Below, one piece after another: positions 1 through 8,508 of a stretch of 64,000 nucleotides of DNA. Made by a program: the position numbers and the translations under genes. Position 1 is the first letter of the stretch, and each line of letters opens with the position of its first letter. The notes under the pieces were generated by a model. That model did no database searches. It was given only the letters and a program-made list of their open reading frames with translations, and had not been told where the DNA came from. The stretch comes from JASSUD01 sp031963005 (GTDB taxonomy: Bacteria; Pseudomonadota; Gammaproteobacteria; Burkholderiales; Burkholderiaceae): the NCBI GenBank assembly GCA_031963005.1, contig JASSUL010000007.1:62001-126000 (forward strand), read 5' to 3'.

Positions 1-137
1 CTCAAAAAACCTTCTTGTTGCGATATATCTAGCGACATACGCTCGGAGAGCGCATCCAATGTCAAGGGTGCCTTAGCAGCTCGCAACATGGCGAGAATGG
101 CTTCCCGAGAAGGAATCGAATAGGAATAAGCCGTCAA
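1..137 (-). CDS. rnr: Ribonuclease R, N-terminal part (gene runs off the window)
   Basis: Only the first 45 or so codons lie in the window; the rest continues leftward. The encoded start reads like the N-terminus of Burkholderiaceae RNase R: a Tyr/Pro-rich lead, then IPSREAILAMLR and a winged-helix-like stretch ending near QQEGFL. RNase R is a processive 3'-5' exoribonuclease that degrades structured RNA. There is no in-frame ATG, and an in-frame TAG lies about 55 bases upstream. TTG at 137 is chosen because it puts the first residue level with the Met of relatives as I recall them. No clear ribosome binding site precedes it. A palindromic repeat lies about 50 bp upstream. Confidence 0.8.
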   Translation of the reverse strand, partial: MTAYSYSIPSREAILAMLRAAKAPLTLDALSERMSLDISQQEGFL

Positions 138-617
138 AAGAAAACTCGAAAAAGAAAAAATAGAGAAAAATAGGTACGCAGACCTAGGGTGTGTCTACAA
201 TTGTTCAAAAGGGCCCATATTTGGGGGAGCAGGAGCACAGGGACCGGAACTGTACTTTTGTACAGTGAGGATCCCGAGCACCGCATTTTTACCAATACGC
301 AAAGATGGGTTCTTTTGGGCAATTGTAGACATGCCCTACGGACCTCGGTCTGGACACGCTACCACTGCCTGCCAGCAAGATATAGTCTACGCATTTTTAT
401 CCAAGATTGCTGCGCTAAAACTATTACCAAGCATCATTACCGTACGCTGCTTATTTTTTTATTTTGGAGGTATTAGTTGATGCGCGGTTCACAAAATTGT
501 GAAAAGATGCTCTATTCTTAAAAAATCTCTGGACAAATCCTAAGTGCATTTTACCTGCATCAACGGCTGCAAAAGTTCGCTTGGTCATTCGAAATTACGC
601 TTTAGTAGCCTGGCCCT
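138..617. other. Intergenic region between rnr and the lipoprotein gene
   Basis: The two genes are divergent, so their promoters should lie here. The recognisable content is the interrupted palindromic repeat at 186-337. I find no convincing gene; the short open frames overlap that repeat. Confidence 0.6.
186..337. repeat. Interrupted copy of a palindromic repeat (copy 1)
   Basis: The left part (AGGGTGTGTCTACAATTG, then AAAAGGGCCCATATTTGGG) and the right part (TTTGGGCAATTGTAGACATG) correspond to the uninterrupted 58-bp element at 57986-58043 on the other strand. Here about 88 bp (226-313) separate the halves, flanked by TTTGGG on both sides. The insert holds a small palindrome, ACTGTAC-tttt-GTACAGT. 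No transposase is present. Confidence 0.7.
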
Positions 618-674
618 GTGCGCTACAAACCTTATGATGGACGGCCCTTCCCTCTCTTGCCTAAGCTTTTTGTC

Positions 675-1187
675 ATGATTCTTGCTCCTTTGTTTCGTAG
701 TTGCTCTTGGTTATCGCGCACCGCGCAAAATGTATTACAGCAACCGCTCACGGCGGCCTTGATCATTGCCACGGCACTCACTGCCTGCACCACAACCCAT
801 CAGCCAAAAGAAAGTGCTTTTCCTCCGTCAGAGCAGGAAAGCATGGCGCAACTCAATGCATACAAAATCAAAATTGCACAGAGGATTTTAGATCAAAATG
901 CTCCGCTACTCGCTTCGGGAAATCCGCAATCGATGCTGCGCTCTGTTGTTGTCATGGCCTTTAAAGTCGATAAGCAAGGGCAATTGACCAGCTGGTCCGT
1001 ATATCGCACCAATGGCGATGCACAAGCAGAACAGCGTGCGCTTTCTAGCCTGCAGCGCGCGGCCCCTCTGCCTTTACCTCCTAGCTCGCTCTTTGGTAAC
1101 GCCCGAGAAATTGAAATTGTCGAGGGTTGGCTTTTTAACGACGATGGAAGATTCCAAATCCGCACGCTAGCCTCCCCGCAAAAATAA
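675..1187 (+). CDS. TonB C-terminal-like lipoprotein
   Basis: The frame is open from a GTG at 618, but the ATG at 675 gives a normal lipoprotein signal: a charged start, a hydrophobic stretch and the lipobox LTAC, with the lipid-modified Cys about 38 residues in. The mature part carries a short TonB-C-like region (KVDKQGQLTSWSVYRTNG, then a run of alternating Leu and Pro). Such proteins sit in the envelope; the exact role is unknown. It stands alone, divergent from rnr, and ends just before a strong hairpin shared with the convergent min operon. Confidence 0.6.
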   Translation: MILAPLFRSCSWLSRTAQNVLQQPLTAALIIATALTACTTTHQPKESAFPPSEQESMAQLNAYKIKIAQRILDQNAPLLASGNPQSMLRSVVVMAFKVDKQGQLTSWSVYRTNGDAQAEQRALSSLQRAAPLPLPPSSLFGNAREIEIVEGWLFNDDGRFQIRTLASPQK

Positions 1188-1212
1188 AACTATTGCTCGC
1201 TGAAGAAGCGGA

Positions 1213-1255
1213 AATGCGAAGGGCTGTTTACAAAAACAGCCCTTCGCATTTTTTA
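1213..1255 (+). terminator. Rho-independent terminator
   Basis: Perfect 17-bp stem (AATGCGAAGGGCTGTTT and its complement) with a 4-base loop, followed by T's on the plus strand. It lies between the convergent lipoprotein gene and minE. It should stop the lipoprotein transcript; on the minus strand the T tract is weaker. Confidence 0.9.
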
Positions 1256-1265
1256 CGTATCTCAA

Positions 1266-1520
1266 TTAAGACTGCGGGATTTCAATTTTCACCTCTAGCA
1301 CTTCGAATTGATCCTGACGTTCAAGGTGAATCTGGATATCTTCGTTCGCAATTTTGACGTACTTAGAAACCACAGCGATCAATTCACGCTGCAATTCAGG
1401 AAGATAATTCAAACGAGGAGCGGTATCCACACGCTCGTGCGCAATAATTAACTGTAAACGCTCTTTTGCGAGCGAAGCAGATTTCTTTTTTTCACGCAAT
1501 AAAAAAGAAAGCATTGACAT
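1266..1520 (-). CDS. minE: Cell division topological specificity factor MinE
   Basis: 84 residues, the normal MinE length. It shows the N-terminal membrane-binding segment (MSMLSFLLREKKKSAS), the MinD-contact helix (AKERLQLIIAHER) and the C-terminal topological specificity domain ending in an alternating hydrophobic strand (EVLEVKIEIPQ). MinE stimulates the MinD ATPase and drives MinCD away from midcell. It is the last gene of minC-minD-minE, 9 bp after minD, and ends beside a terminator. Confidence 0.97.
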   Translation of the reverse strand: MSMLSFLLREKKKSASLAKERLQLIIAHERVDTAPRLNYLPELQRELIAVVSKYVKIANEDIQIHLERQDQFEVLEVKIEIPQS

Positions 1521-1529
1521 AGTCCTTCC

Positions 1530-2345
1530 TTATTTATTACCAAAAAGACGCTGAAACAAACCTTGCTTTTCGTAGTCTACATACCGCATGGGTCTTTCTT
1601 CACCTAAAAAGCGGGCGATGACATCTTCGTAAGCACTTGATGCATCCGTGCCAGCCATACAAATAACTGGGGTTCCCTGATTAGACGCTTGTAATACATG
1701 CTGAGATTCAGGAATAACGCCCAGTAAATCGATGCGCAAAATATCTTGAATATCAACTACAGAAAGCATTTCACCTTGAATAACCCGTTTGGGGTTATAT
1801 CGCGTCACCAGCAAATGCTCTTTAACGGGTTCTTTCCCCTCTTGAGCGCGCCGTGTTTTGGAAGAAAGCATACCCAAAATACGGTCAGAGTCACGCACAG
1901 AAGATACTTCCGGATTAGTGACCACCAATGCTTCATCGGCAAAATGCATAGCGAGTAATGCGCCGGACTCGATCCCTGCAGGAGAATCACAAATAATATA
2001 CTCAAAGCCGAGTGCTCTTAACCCTTCAATCACCGATGCAACGCCCTCTTCCGTCAGTGCATCTTTATCGCGCGTTTGGGATGCGGGCAAAATATAGAGC
2101 ATATTGCATTTTTTATCCTTAATCAGCGCCTGATTCAACTGCGCTTCGCCCTGAATCACATTGATTAAGTCATACACTACGCGCCGCTCACAACCCATGA
2201 TTAAATCTAGATTGCGTAAACCCACATCAAAGTCAATCACCACGGTTTTATAACCGCGAAGCGCCAAGCCCGAGGCGAAGCTTGCGCTGGTGGTGGTCTT
2301 TCCAACCCCTCCTTTGCCTGACGTCACCACAATAATTTTCGCCAT
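1530..2345 (-). CDS. minD: Septum site-determining ATPase MinD
   Basis: 271 residues, full length. The deviant Walker A motif GKGGVGKT lies at residues 10-17, with the signature Lys11 of the ParA/MinD family. A switch region (DFDVGLRNLD) and the C-terminal amphipathic membrane-targeting helix (QGLFQRLFG) are present. MinD dimerises on the membrane with ATP, recruits MinC and is released by MinE. It lies between minC and minE on the same strand. Confidence 0.98.
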   Translation of the reverse strand: MAKIIVVTSGKGGVGKTTTSASFASGLALRGYKTVVIDFDVGLRNLDLIMGCERRVVYDLINVIQGEAQLNQALIKDKKCNMLYILPASQTRDKDALTEEGVASVIEGLRALGFEYIICDSPAGIESGALLAMHFADEALVVTNPEVSSVRDSDRILGMLSSKTRRAQEGKEPVKEHLLVTRYNPKRVIQGEMLSVVDIQDILRIDLLGVIPESQHVLQASNQGTPVICMAGTDASSAYEDVIARFLGEERPMRYVDYEKQGLFQRLFGNK

Positions 2346-2454
2346 ATTCTTCCTGTATCTTCTACTCTGTATTTTCCACTATATATTACTGAATCTATAA
2401 TTTTGACATTCTTTGGATATAAAGAAGCTTCTTTAAAAAAAGCGATCCCCAAAG

Positions 2455-3255
2455 CTACATACGAATGGATTCAATAATTAGCTTTTCATTGACTAGCCGC
2501 ACTTGTACCGATTCGCCGCGCTTTTGAACCAACAGCGCCGTTTCCGCGATTCCGTAAATCCCCGCAATCGAAATCAGCTCTGCCTCTAAACAAGCACAAA
2601 AAATACGCGCCTGCGTGTTGCCCTGCACTCCAGCGAGCGCACGACCACGTAGTGGCGCGTAAATATATAAATTCCCCTGTGCCATAACTTCGGCACCTCC
2701 ATTGACTGGAGCAAGCACAATTAAGTCTCCTGGCGCATAAATTTGCTGCCCAGAGCGCAAAGGTTTATCCAAAATCATCGGCGGCAACCCTACCCCACTG
2801 TGGGTTGCTGGCAACGCATGCGAAGCGGCAATAGGCGCTCGCGCAGATTGCACAGCAGGGGCACCAGATCGCCCCGTCGATGCAGGCGCTGCTTTTACAC
2901 TCGACGCATCACGACGCTTACCGCGACTTTCCTGCGCATCGAGTATAGGCAGCCCCCCTTGCTTCACCCAATGCAGCTGCGTATCGCGTGCGACAACGCC
3001 AATCGGACACATGCGCCGTTGGCGCAGCAAAGTCACGAGAGTGGCGATAGAGACAGAAACACCGTCTTCCAAAGTACGCACATCAATGACCACCCCTTCG
3101 TTGGCAAAAAACGATTGCGTTGCCCCGAAGCGCTGCTCAATCTCTGCGTGCAATACTGTCAAATCTGCATCTTTGACCACGAAAAGCAGGGTATCCAGCA
3201 TGCCGCTACGCAGCTCAAAACAGCTCGACTTTTGAGTATTCGACAAAAACGACAT
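2455..3255 (-). CDS. minC: Septum site-determining protein MinC
   Basis: 266 residues. The N-terminal FtsZ-inhibiting domain covers roughly residues 10-110, an Ala/Ser/Arg-rich linker follows (about 115-155), and the C-terminal beta-helix domain ends the protein (DKPLRSGQQIYAPGDLIVL, then the Gly-rich turns GNLYIYAPLRGRALAG). MinC blocks FtsZ ring assembly away from midcell. First gene of the min operon, with 109 bp to minD. Confidence 0.97.
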   Translation of the reverse strand: MSFLSNTQKSSCFELRSGMLDTLLFVVKDADLTVLHAEIEQRFGATQSFFANEGVVIDVRTLEDGVSVSIATLVTLLRQRRMCPIGVVARDTQLHWVKQGGLPILDAQESRGKRRDASSVKAAPASTGRSGAPAVQSARAPIAASHALPATHSGVGLPPMILDKPLRSGQQIYAPGDLIVLAPVNGGAEVMAQGNLYIYAPLRGRALAGVQGNTQARIFCACLEAELISIAGIYGIAETALLVQKRGESVQVRLVNEKLIIESIRM

Positions 3256-3345
3256 ACCTTCCCAGCGGAAAAAATTTGGCTATTCTAACGTGATCTAGAA
3301 AAATGACTACCTTTTAAGCAGACATTCCATACGTCTTACACGAAA

Positions 3346-3388
3346 GCACAAACGTTTTCATAAGAAATTTCTTATATCACATTTGTGC
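3346..3388. promoter_or_regulatory. Nested inverted repeat upstream of minC and yaaA
   Basis: Outer arms GCACAAA / TTTGTGC enclose a perfect 16-bp palindrome ATAAGAAATTTCTTAT (3360-3375). The site lies in the space between the divergent minC and yaaA starts, so it could be an operator for either. No regulator is assigned. The 267-bp gap holds no gene. Confidence 0.35.
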
Positions 3389-3522
3389 CTTTTTCTGTAA
3401 GAATTATTTAAATCACCCCTGACTCAATAAAATATAAAACCATTTGATGCATGATATGCACAAAAAGTTCCCCATGCCGTATGCTTTCCAAATACTAATG
3501 TCCCTAATGATTGCTGACTACC

Positions 3523-4308
3523 ATGATTATTATTTTATCTCCAGCTAAATCACTGGATTTTCACACTCCATCGCAAACACAACGCTATACGCAGCCTACG
3601 CTCATGAAAGAGTCCGCAGCGCTCATGGCGACCCTACAAAGCCTCGGTGCCGAGCAACTTGCGCATTTAATGGGGATTTCAGACAAACTCGCCCAACTGA
3701 ATCATGAACGCAATACCCAATGGGCACACCAGATGGAGCATAAACAAGGCAAGCAAGCGCTCTTGGCCTTCTCAGGCAGAGTCTATGAAGGCATAAAAGC
3801 AGCATCACTCTCTGAAAAAGAACTCGAATATGCCCAAGAACACGTGCGTATTTTATCTGGGCTATACGGCATATTACGCCCCCTAGATCTCATTGCGCCC
3901 TATCGCCTAGAAATGGGAACACGTCTAACAAACAGCCGTGGACGCGATCTTTACGCTTTTTGGGGCACTCAACTTTCACAAATCTTGCAATCAGAATTGC
4001 AAAAACACGCCCACCCCACGCTCATCAACCTCGCCTCTTTAGAATACTTTAAAGCGATTCCTCCAGCCTATCTGAATGCCCAAATCATTACGCCCGTTTT
4101 TCAAGAACGCAAAGGCACCGGGTATAAGATCATTGGCGTCAGCGCAAAATACGCCCGCGGCTTAATGACCCGCTTTGCCATCCAGCACGCCCTTGAAGAC
4201 CCCGAAGCGCTCAAACGTTTCAATGCCGAAGGCTATACCTTTACCCCAGAAGCCTCCACGGCCTCCATATGGATCTTCCGACGCGAAGCTCCAAGCAAAG
4301 CCCAATAA
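3523..4308 (+). CDS. yaaA: Peroxide stress protein YaaA (DUF328)
   Basis: Starts with the family hallmark MIIILSPAKSLDF; the ATG at 3523 is preferred over the in-frame TTG at 3511 because it puts this motif first. The protein is 261 residues, the usual length, with conserved blocks such as FSGRVYEGI, HVRILSGLYGILRPLD, PYRLEMGTR and LASLEYFKA. In E. coli YaaA lowers free iron and protects DNA during peroxide stress. It is followed by the tRNA-Gly gene on the same strand. Confidence 0.95.
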   Translation: MIIILSPAKSLDFHTPSQTQRYTQPTLMKESAALMATLQSLGAEQLAHLMGISDKLAQLNHERNTQWAHQMEHKQGKQALLAFSGRVYEGIKAASLSEKELEYAQEHVRILSGLYGILRPLDLIAPYRLEMGTRLTNSRGRDLYAFWGTQLSQILQSELQKHAHPTLINLASLEYFKAIPPAYLNAQIITPVFQERKGTGYKIIGVSAKYARGLMTRFAIQHALEDPEALKRFNAEGYTFTPEASTASIWIFRREAPSKAQ

Positions 4309-4331
4309 GCGATATTTAGAATATACCGATA

Positions 4332-4359
4332 TTGAAAGTCACTCTCCAAACACTATAGA
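4332..4359 (+). promoter_or_regulatory. Promoter of tRNA-Gly
   Basis: A -35-like TTGAAA (4332-4337) and a -10-like TATAGA (4354-4359) with a 16-bp spacer, ending 12 bp before the mature tRNA 5' end. Seen by eye. Confidence 0.6.
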
Positions 4360-4371
4360 ATGCGCGCTATC

Positions 4372-4446
4372 GCGGGCGTCGTATAATGGCCATTACCTCA
4401 GCTTCCCAAGCTGGAGACGTGGGTTCGATTCCCATCGCCCGCTCCA
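4372..4446 (+). tRNA. tRNA-Gly (anticodon CCC)
   Basis: A complete cloverleaf can be drawn: acceptor GCGGGCG pairs with CGCCCGC, the D arm and the T arm with loop TTCGATT are present, and CCA is encoded. The anticodon arm TCAGC / GCTGG encloses loop TTCCCAA, giving anticodon CCC. It has its own promoter and a downstream terminator. Confidence 0.95.
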
Positions 4447-4480
4447 TCTCTCATTGCACCGTTCATCGTATTTCATTGTA

Positions 4481-4515
4481 AACCCGAGCAGCCATAAGGC
4501 CCCTCGGGTTTTTTG
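4481..4515 (+). terminator. Rho-independent terminator after tRNA-Gly
   Basis: Stem AACCCGAG / CTCGGGTT followed by a T run, starting 35 bp downstream of the tRNA CCA end. Confidence 0.8.
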
Positions 4516-4569
4516 TTGTCTTCTTGGCTCTTTTTTGCATTGATTATCCAGAAAATTAGAAGATCGTGC

Positions 4570-6585
4570 CTACCCTGTCAGTGCTTTAATTTTATGCAAT
4601 GCGCTTTGATATTTTTTATTTTTCAGAATGAAAGATTTTGGTAACGCAATAAATTTATAGATCCCTTTTTTTTCTTCATATAACTCTATCAATTTCTCTA
4701 TGCCTCTTCTTTCTTTAAATAATGTTATCAATTTCTCTATTCCTTGCTCTTCCAATAATTTTATAAATTTCCCCACATCTTTCTTCTCGAATAATTCTAT
4801 TAATTTCCGCACATCTTTTGCTCTCAATAGCTCTATTAATTGCATTATATTTTTTATGTCATACCCTAAAACAAAATCATGCTCCAAATTCACATTCGAC
4901 GATATTATTCCTTCTCTCATATACTGAAAATCCAATGCATTTATTAAATTTTTTAATTTTTTCTTATTAAGAAATTTAATTAAGTCCACTTTTATTTTTT
5001 TATGCTTTTCGCATGAATTTATTTCTATTTTTTTTATTTTTTCATCATAATTATTATTTAGCGTTTCTATATAATTATTTAAATAACGTAAATTAAAATT
5101 TTGTTTTATTAAATCAGAAGGTGCAATTCCTTCTTCATATATGCCTCTTAACCTATCATGCACATATTCACAAACACTTTGCCAATGGTCTAACTGGGTT
5201 TGCATGATTGATCGATATCCTTCCAAAAATTTACGAATATCAATAAAGTTCTTAGAATCTTGCTCTATATATTCAGATAATGCCGAAAATTCTTCAAAAA
5301 TTTTTCTCAAGGATTCTCCTGAATTTTTCATATTTTCTATATTCTTTTTTGTATTATACAATATAGTACTATCTCTATTTTTTTGTTGTTCTATACTTTT
5401 AAGATATTGCTCAATAATTTTAAAGTTATTATCAAGTATGAGCTGTACAGTTCTTTGATTTGTTTCCCAGGAATTCTCTGACTCAGGAGAATTTTCTTTT
5501 GGAAATATAATCGTATGTTTTTCTTGCTTCCATAAAGCTTTTTCAATATATATACGCTCTATAGGCTCAAAACCTTTTTCACCATTGTAAGGTATTTTTT
5601 CAGAAAAAAATTTATCTAGAAAATCAGGAAAATCATCTTCTGGAACCTCGTATTCACCTAAATTAGGATCCATCAAACAGAAAACCCCATTGCTTTCTTC
5701 CCATTTTACACCTATTGCATGCCTCCATTCCTTCTTTCCATCTTTATAAAGATTATTTTTTGATACAACCACTAAAATAGAAAATTCCTCATTATCTTTT
5801 ATATTTTTTATACATTTTAAAATTTCTGGCATTCTGTCTGAATTAGAAATACAAAAAACTCCACTCCTTTCTAAAGAAATTCCATAACATAAAGCAGCTT
5901 CTCGCCCTCCATCGCCTACTAGATCATGAAAAGTATATTTATACGTTTTACTAGATTTATAGTAAATATCCTGTATCTGCGCAGAATAAAAATATCCTCC
6001 GTCTTTTTTTAATAATTTTCTAACTTGCTGTTTATCTGGCATTTTTACCGCATCATTTAAATCAGGACAATTTATATTTATCCAATAAACCACAAGCCCA
6101 AAACATATGCCACTTTCATTATGATTTTCTCTTTTCACCCTATATTTTCTAAATTGAACACCTTGTAAAAAATATACTTTTTTATAACTTTCAACTGCTT
6201 CTGACTCCTTAAAAACAGGCTGTACATCCTCTTCATCAGCATCATTTTTTGGTATAACCTCTGTATTATTTTGCAAACCGGTCATATCTGGGAATAGACC
6301 ATTGATTATTTCAATAGACTGAGAGCTTTGCTCTTTGCTCCAATTGTCTAACCCTTTTATGCTTAATTTAGGGCACTCTAATGGAGTGTTTTCAATTGGA
6401 TTATTGGAGTTTAATATACCTATTTTTTCTTCATTCTTTCTAAAAGAAAGTAGGTTCGCTTTAAAATTGCAAGACCAGCCTTTTTTACTTGATCGAGCTG
6501 TTTCTAGCTTGGGGGCTGCATTTGGATGACTTGAATCTGATTGTCTTATTTCTATATACATAGTTTTGAAAAAGGTCTTAAGCAT
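4570..6585 (-). CDS. YopT-like C58-family cysteine protease homologue (probable secreted effector)
   Basis: About 671 residues from the ATG at 6585, which follows AGAGAAG; an ATG at 6633 in the same frame lacks a ribosome binding site. Residues 140-320 carry the C58 (YopT/AvrPphB) pattern: Cys161 in GICFGLVVYWI, His289 in WRHAIGVKW, Asp306 in CLMDPNLGEYEVP. In known members this triad cleaves host proteins. A long coiled region follows (about 370-560), then five amphipathic repeats (580-642). The gene is far more AT-rich than yaaA and tRNA-Gly beside it. There is no Sec signal peptide. The protease call rests on motifs and spacing only; the effector role is inference. Confidence 0.65.
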   Translation of the reverse strand: MLKTFFKTMYIEIRQSDSSHPNAAPKLETARSSKKGWSCNFKANLLSFRKNEEKIGILNSNNPIENTPLECPKLSIKGLDNWSKEQSSQSIEIINGLFPDMTGLQNNTEVIPKNDADEEDVQPVFKESEAVESYKKVYFLQGVQFRKYRVKRENHNESGICFGLVVYWININCPDLNDAVKMPDKQQVRKLLKKDGGYFYSAQIQDIYYKSSKTYKYTFHDLVGDGGREAALCYGISLERSGVFCISNSDRMPEILKCIKNIKDNEEFSILVVVSKNNLYKDGKKEWRHAIGVKWEESNGVFCLMDPNLGEYEVPEDDFPDFLDKFFSEKIPYNGEKGFEPIERIYIEKALWKQEKHTIIFPKENSPESENSWETNQRTVQLILDNNFKIIEQYLKSIEQQKNRDSTILYNTKKNIENMKNSGESLRKIFEEFSALSEYIEQDSKNFIDIRKFLEGYRSIMQTQLDHWQSVCEYVHDRLRGIYEEGIAPSDLIKQNFNLRYLNNYIETLNNNYDEKIKKIEINSCEKHKKIKVDLIKFLNKKKLKNLINALDFQYMREGIISSNVNLEHDFVLGYDIKNIMQLIELLRAKDVRKLIELFEKKDVGKFIKLLEEQGIEKLITLFKERRGIEKLIELYEEKKGIYKFIALPKSFILKNKKYQSALHKIKALTG
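4660..4848 (-). repeat. In-frame short helical repeats at the C-terminus of the C58 protein
   Basis: Five units of 12-13 residues follow each other, for example RKLIELFEKKDV, GKFIKLLEEQGI, EKLITLFKERRGI, EKLIELYEEKKGI. The DNA is repetitive too, with recurring Ile/Leu codons around CTCTATTAATTTC-like stretches. They would form amphipathic helices; function unknown. Confidence 0.7.
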
Positions 6586-7122
6586 TGTTGCTTCTCTCTT
6601 TGAATATAGCCATCTTCTATACCACATAGACAAATGTGCGCCATTTTTACTTCAGCATAGCCATATCTATGCCAAATACATAAGCTAAAGCGAAAAGAAG
6701 TAGATATCTGCGTAGAAAATCAACCTAGCTGGGATATATTCACTTGCATCTTTGTAATGGCCAGTACCGTAGGCTGGATTGCATAATGGAGCGAGATGGT
6801 TGCCTATCCCGAACATAAAATTGGCTGTCCCCTCCAGAGCTATACAAGACAAACTTTATGAGATGTCGTGCCTATTGCTAATCGTTAAAGGTATAAAACC
6901 TCTCAAGCATTTCTAAATGCCATACCAATTGAAACCGCATACTGAGGTTAAGTATACGGTTTTTTATTTTTTCAAAAATAATTTCGCGATATAAGTCATT
7001 TTTTCTTCTTTTCAACGCTGCTTTTCTAATTTATCAATACAAAATGAGGTTGATAGCGTTGAGAAAAAGTTAATTATCTTTTAGATGCTAGAAAATGTAT
7101 CTCCCATTTTTAGAGGCCCATT
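6586..7122. other. Intergenic region with possible gene remnant
   Basis: Space between two divergent effector-like genes. On the minus strand about 50 codons are open from roughly 6840 to 6690 (reading ...FMFGIGNHLAPLCNPAYGTG...) with no start or recognisable family; this could be a decayed coding piece. The only other structure is the hairpin at 6932-6972. Confidence 0.4.
6932..6972 (+). terminator. Terminator-like hairpin without an obvious gene
   Basis: Stem AAACCGCATACT with AGTATACGGTTT (one mismatch), loop of 7, then two T runs on the plus strand. No plus-strand gene ends here, so it may close an unrecognised small RNA, or be left from a lost gene. Confidence 0.55.
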
Positions 7123-8196
7123 ATGTATATACATAAATATTGTACTGGCAGCAGCGCCTCACCTCCTGAGAATAAAATTCGATCTCACGTTATAAAGCGT
7201 AAATTGTCATCTGAAGAATTACCAAAATCGCTTTATAAATTACAAAAAACCGCACAATACATTCCGTCAAAAGAAATAGAAGAAAATTTATATAATACAG
7301 AATATGATATATCTAAGTTAGAAAGAGAAATTGAAAAATTCGACAAAAGTAACGGGTTTTTATTTAAAAAAAATTTAGAAAATATAACAGTAAATTTGAT
7401 TACAATATTTTCCAAATATAACGAAAAATATAAAAATATAAAATCCAGCAAAGAATATGAAGGCAATTTAGAAAGAATTATTTCAGCGAGAGATAATTTA
7501 ATAAAATCAATTAATAAAAAAATGGAAAATCCAAATCTATTCCCCTATCATGAAAATGATCTCAATGAAGCAAAAAAATGCTTAGAAGAAAATATCACAG
7601 GCGCAATTAATAATCCTCAAAATAATTTATATCACAACTTATATAATAACTTAAATAATTTTAATGGAGAATACAATCATATAATTACAGAATTAAATAT
7701 AAAAAAAACCTCCATAGAAATAGAAAAAAATCTAGAAATAATATCTGATCCACGTAATAAAAACTTAGCAATAATATCTGATATAAATAATGAAAATAAT
7801 GCTCCAAATATAATTTCAGAAATAAAAAATATTTTGAATAAAGACACTAAAAGATACACAAATACAGATAAAAATTCATTCTTATCAGAGTTAAAAGATT
7901 GTTTAAAATTAACAAATTGCATATGCCAAATTGCCAACCTAGAAGAAAAAATCAATAAAATTGATAGCATTATTGATGAGGCATACAATACATTATTTTT
8001 TGATGAGAATCAGATTAAAAGCGACCTAGAAAATATACAAAATATTGTAAATACACAAATCAAAACACTAAATGATGACAATGATAATGTTAACCTTATA
8101 GAATTATTTGAGGGTTTAAATGAGCAAATAAATTTTTCAAATGAGCATTTTAAAAACCTACAATATTTAAAATATTCTAGAGAAAATTCAACTTAA
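7123..8196 (+). CDS. Coiled-coil protein of unknown function (effector-like)
   Basis: 357 residues, extremely rich in Asn, Lys, Ile and Glu, with very AT-rich codons. ATG 7123 follows GAGG at a good distance. The sequence is mostly predicted helix and coiled coil (for example NTEYDISKLEREIEKFDKS, and a segment with LEEKINKIDSIIDEAY). There is no signal peptide or membrane segment. I do not recognise a family. It opens a plus-strand run of three AT-rich genes (7123, 8509, 10631), each with a separate leader, and lies divergent from the C58 gene. Function unknown; a secreted protein is possible from context only. Confidence 0.55.
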   Translation: MYIHKYCTGSSASPPENKIRSHVIKRKLSSEELPKSLYKLQKTAQYIPSKEIEENLYNTEYDISKLEREIEKFDKSNGFLFKKNLENITVNLITIFSKYNEKYKNIKSSKEYEGNLERIISARDNLIKSINKKMENPNLFPYHENDLNEAKKCLEENITGAINNPQNNLYHNLYNNLNNFNGEYNHIITELNIKKTSIEIEKNLEIISDPRNKNLAIISDINNENNAPNIISEIKNILNKDTKRYTNTDKNSFLSELKDCLKLTNCICQIANLEEKINKIDSIIDEAYNTLFFDENQIKSDLENIQNIVNTQIKTLNDDNDNVNLIELFEGLNEQINFSNEHFKNLQYLKYSRENST

Positions 8197-8303
8197 AATA
8201 AATCACATAAATCCTACTTACAAATTCTCAAAGCTTCGCTAAACAAGCGCCCTATTCGCTTTGCTTAGATAATTTGCCTTTAAAATAATTATATGATTTG
8301 AAC

Positions 8304-8359
8304 AAATGCAGACAGCAAGCATTTTGCAAAAATATGCCAAATGCTTGCTGTCTGCATTT
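8304..8359. repeat. Long near-perfect hairpin downstream of the coiled-coil gene
   Basis: Arms of about 22 bp (AAATGCAGACAGCAAGCATTT and its complement) with an A-rich loop, clearly more GC-rich than the flanks. No T run follows directly, so it may be a terminator, an RNA-stabilising hairpin or a mobile repeat. The remaining sequence between 8197 and 8508 is AT-rich with nothing recognisable. Confidence 0.7.
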
Positions 8360-8508
8360 AAATCGCAATAAATAACATCTTCTTTTATATCTCAAGAATT
8401 AAATTACATTTATTAATAGATATTTTAAATATTATAACACCACACTTTTAATGCCGAACGTCTATATTTACATATTAATAAAAAATCTATTTTATTAAGG
8501 AATAATAT

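Noticed and set aside
134..480. Small ORFs upstream of the lipoprotein gene
   Set aside because: They lie on the palindromic repeat and its insert and look like chance frames.
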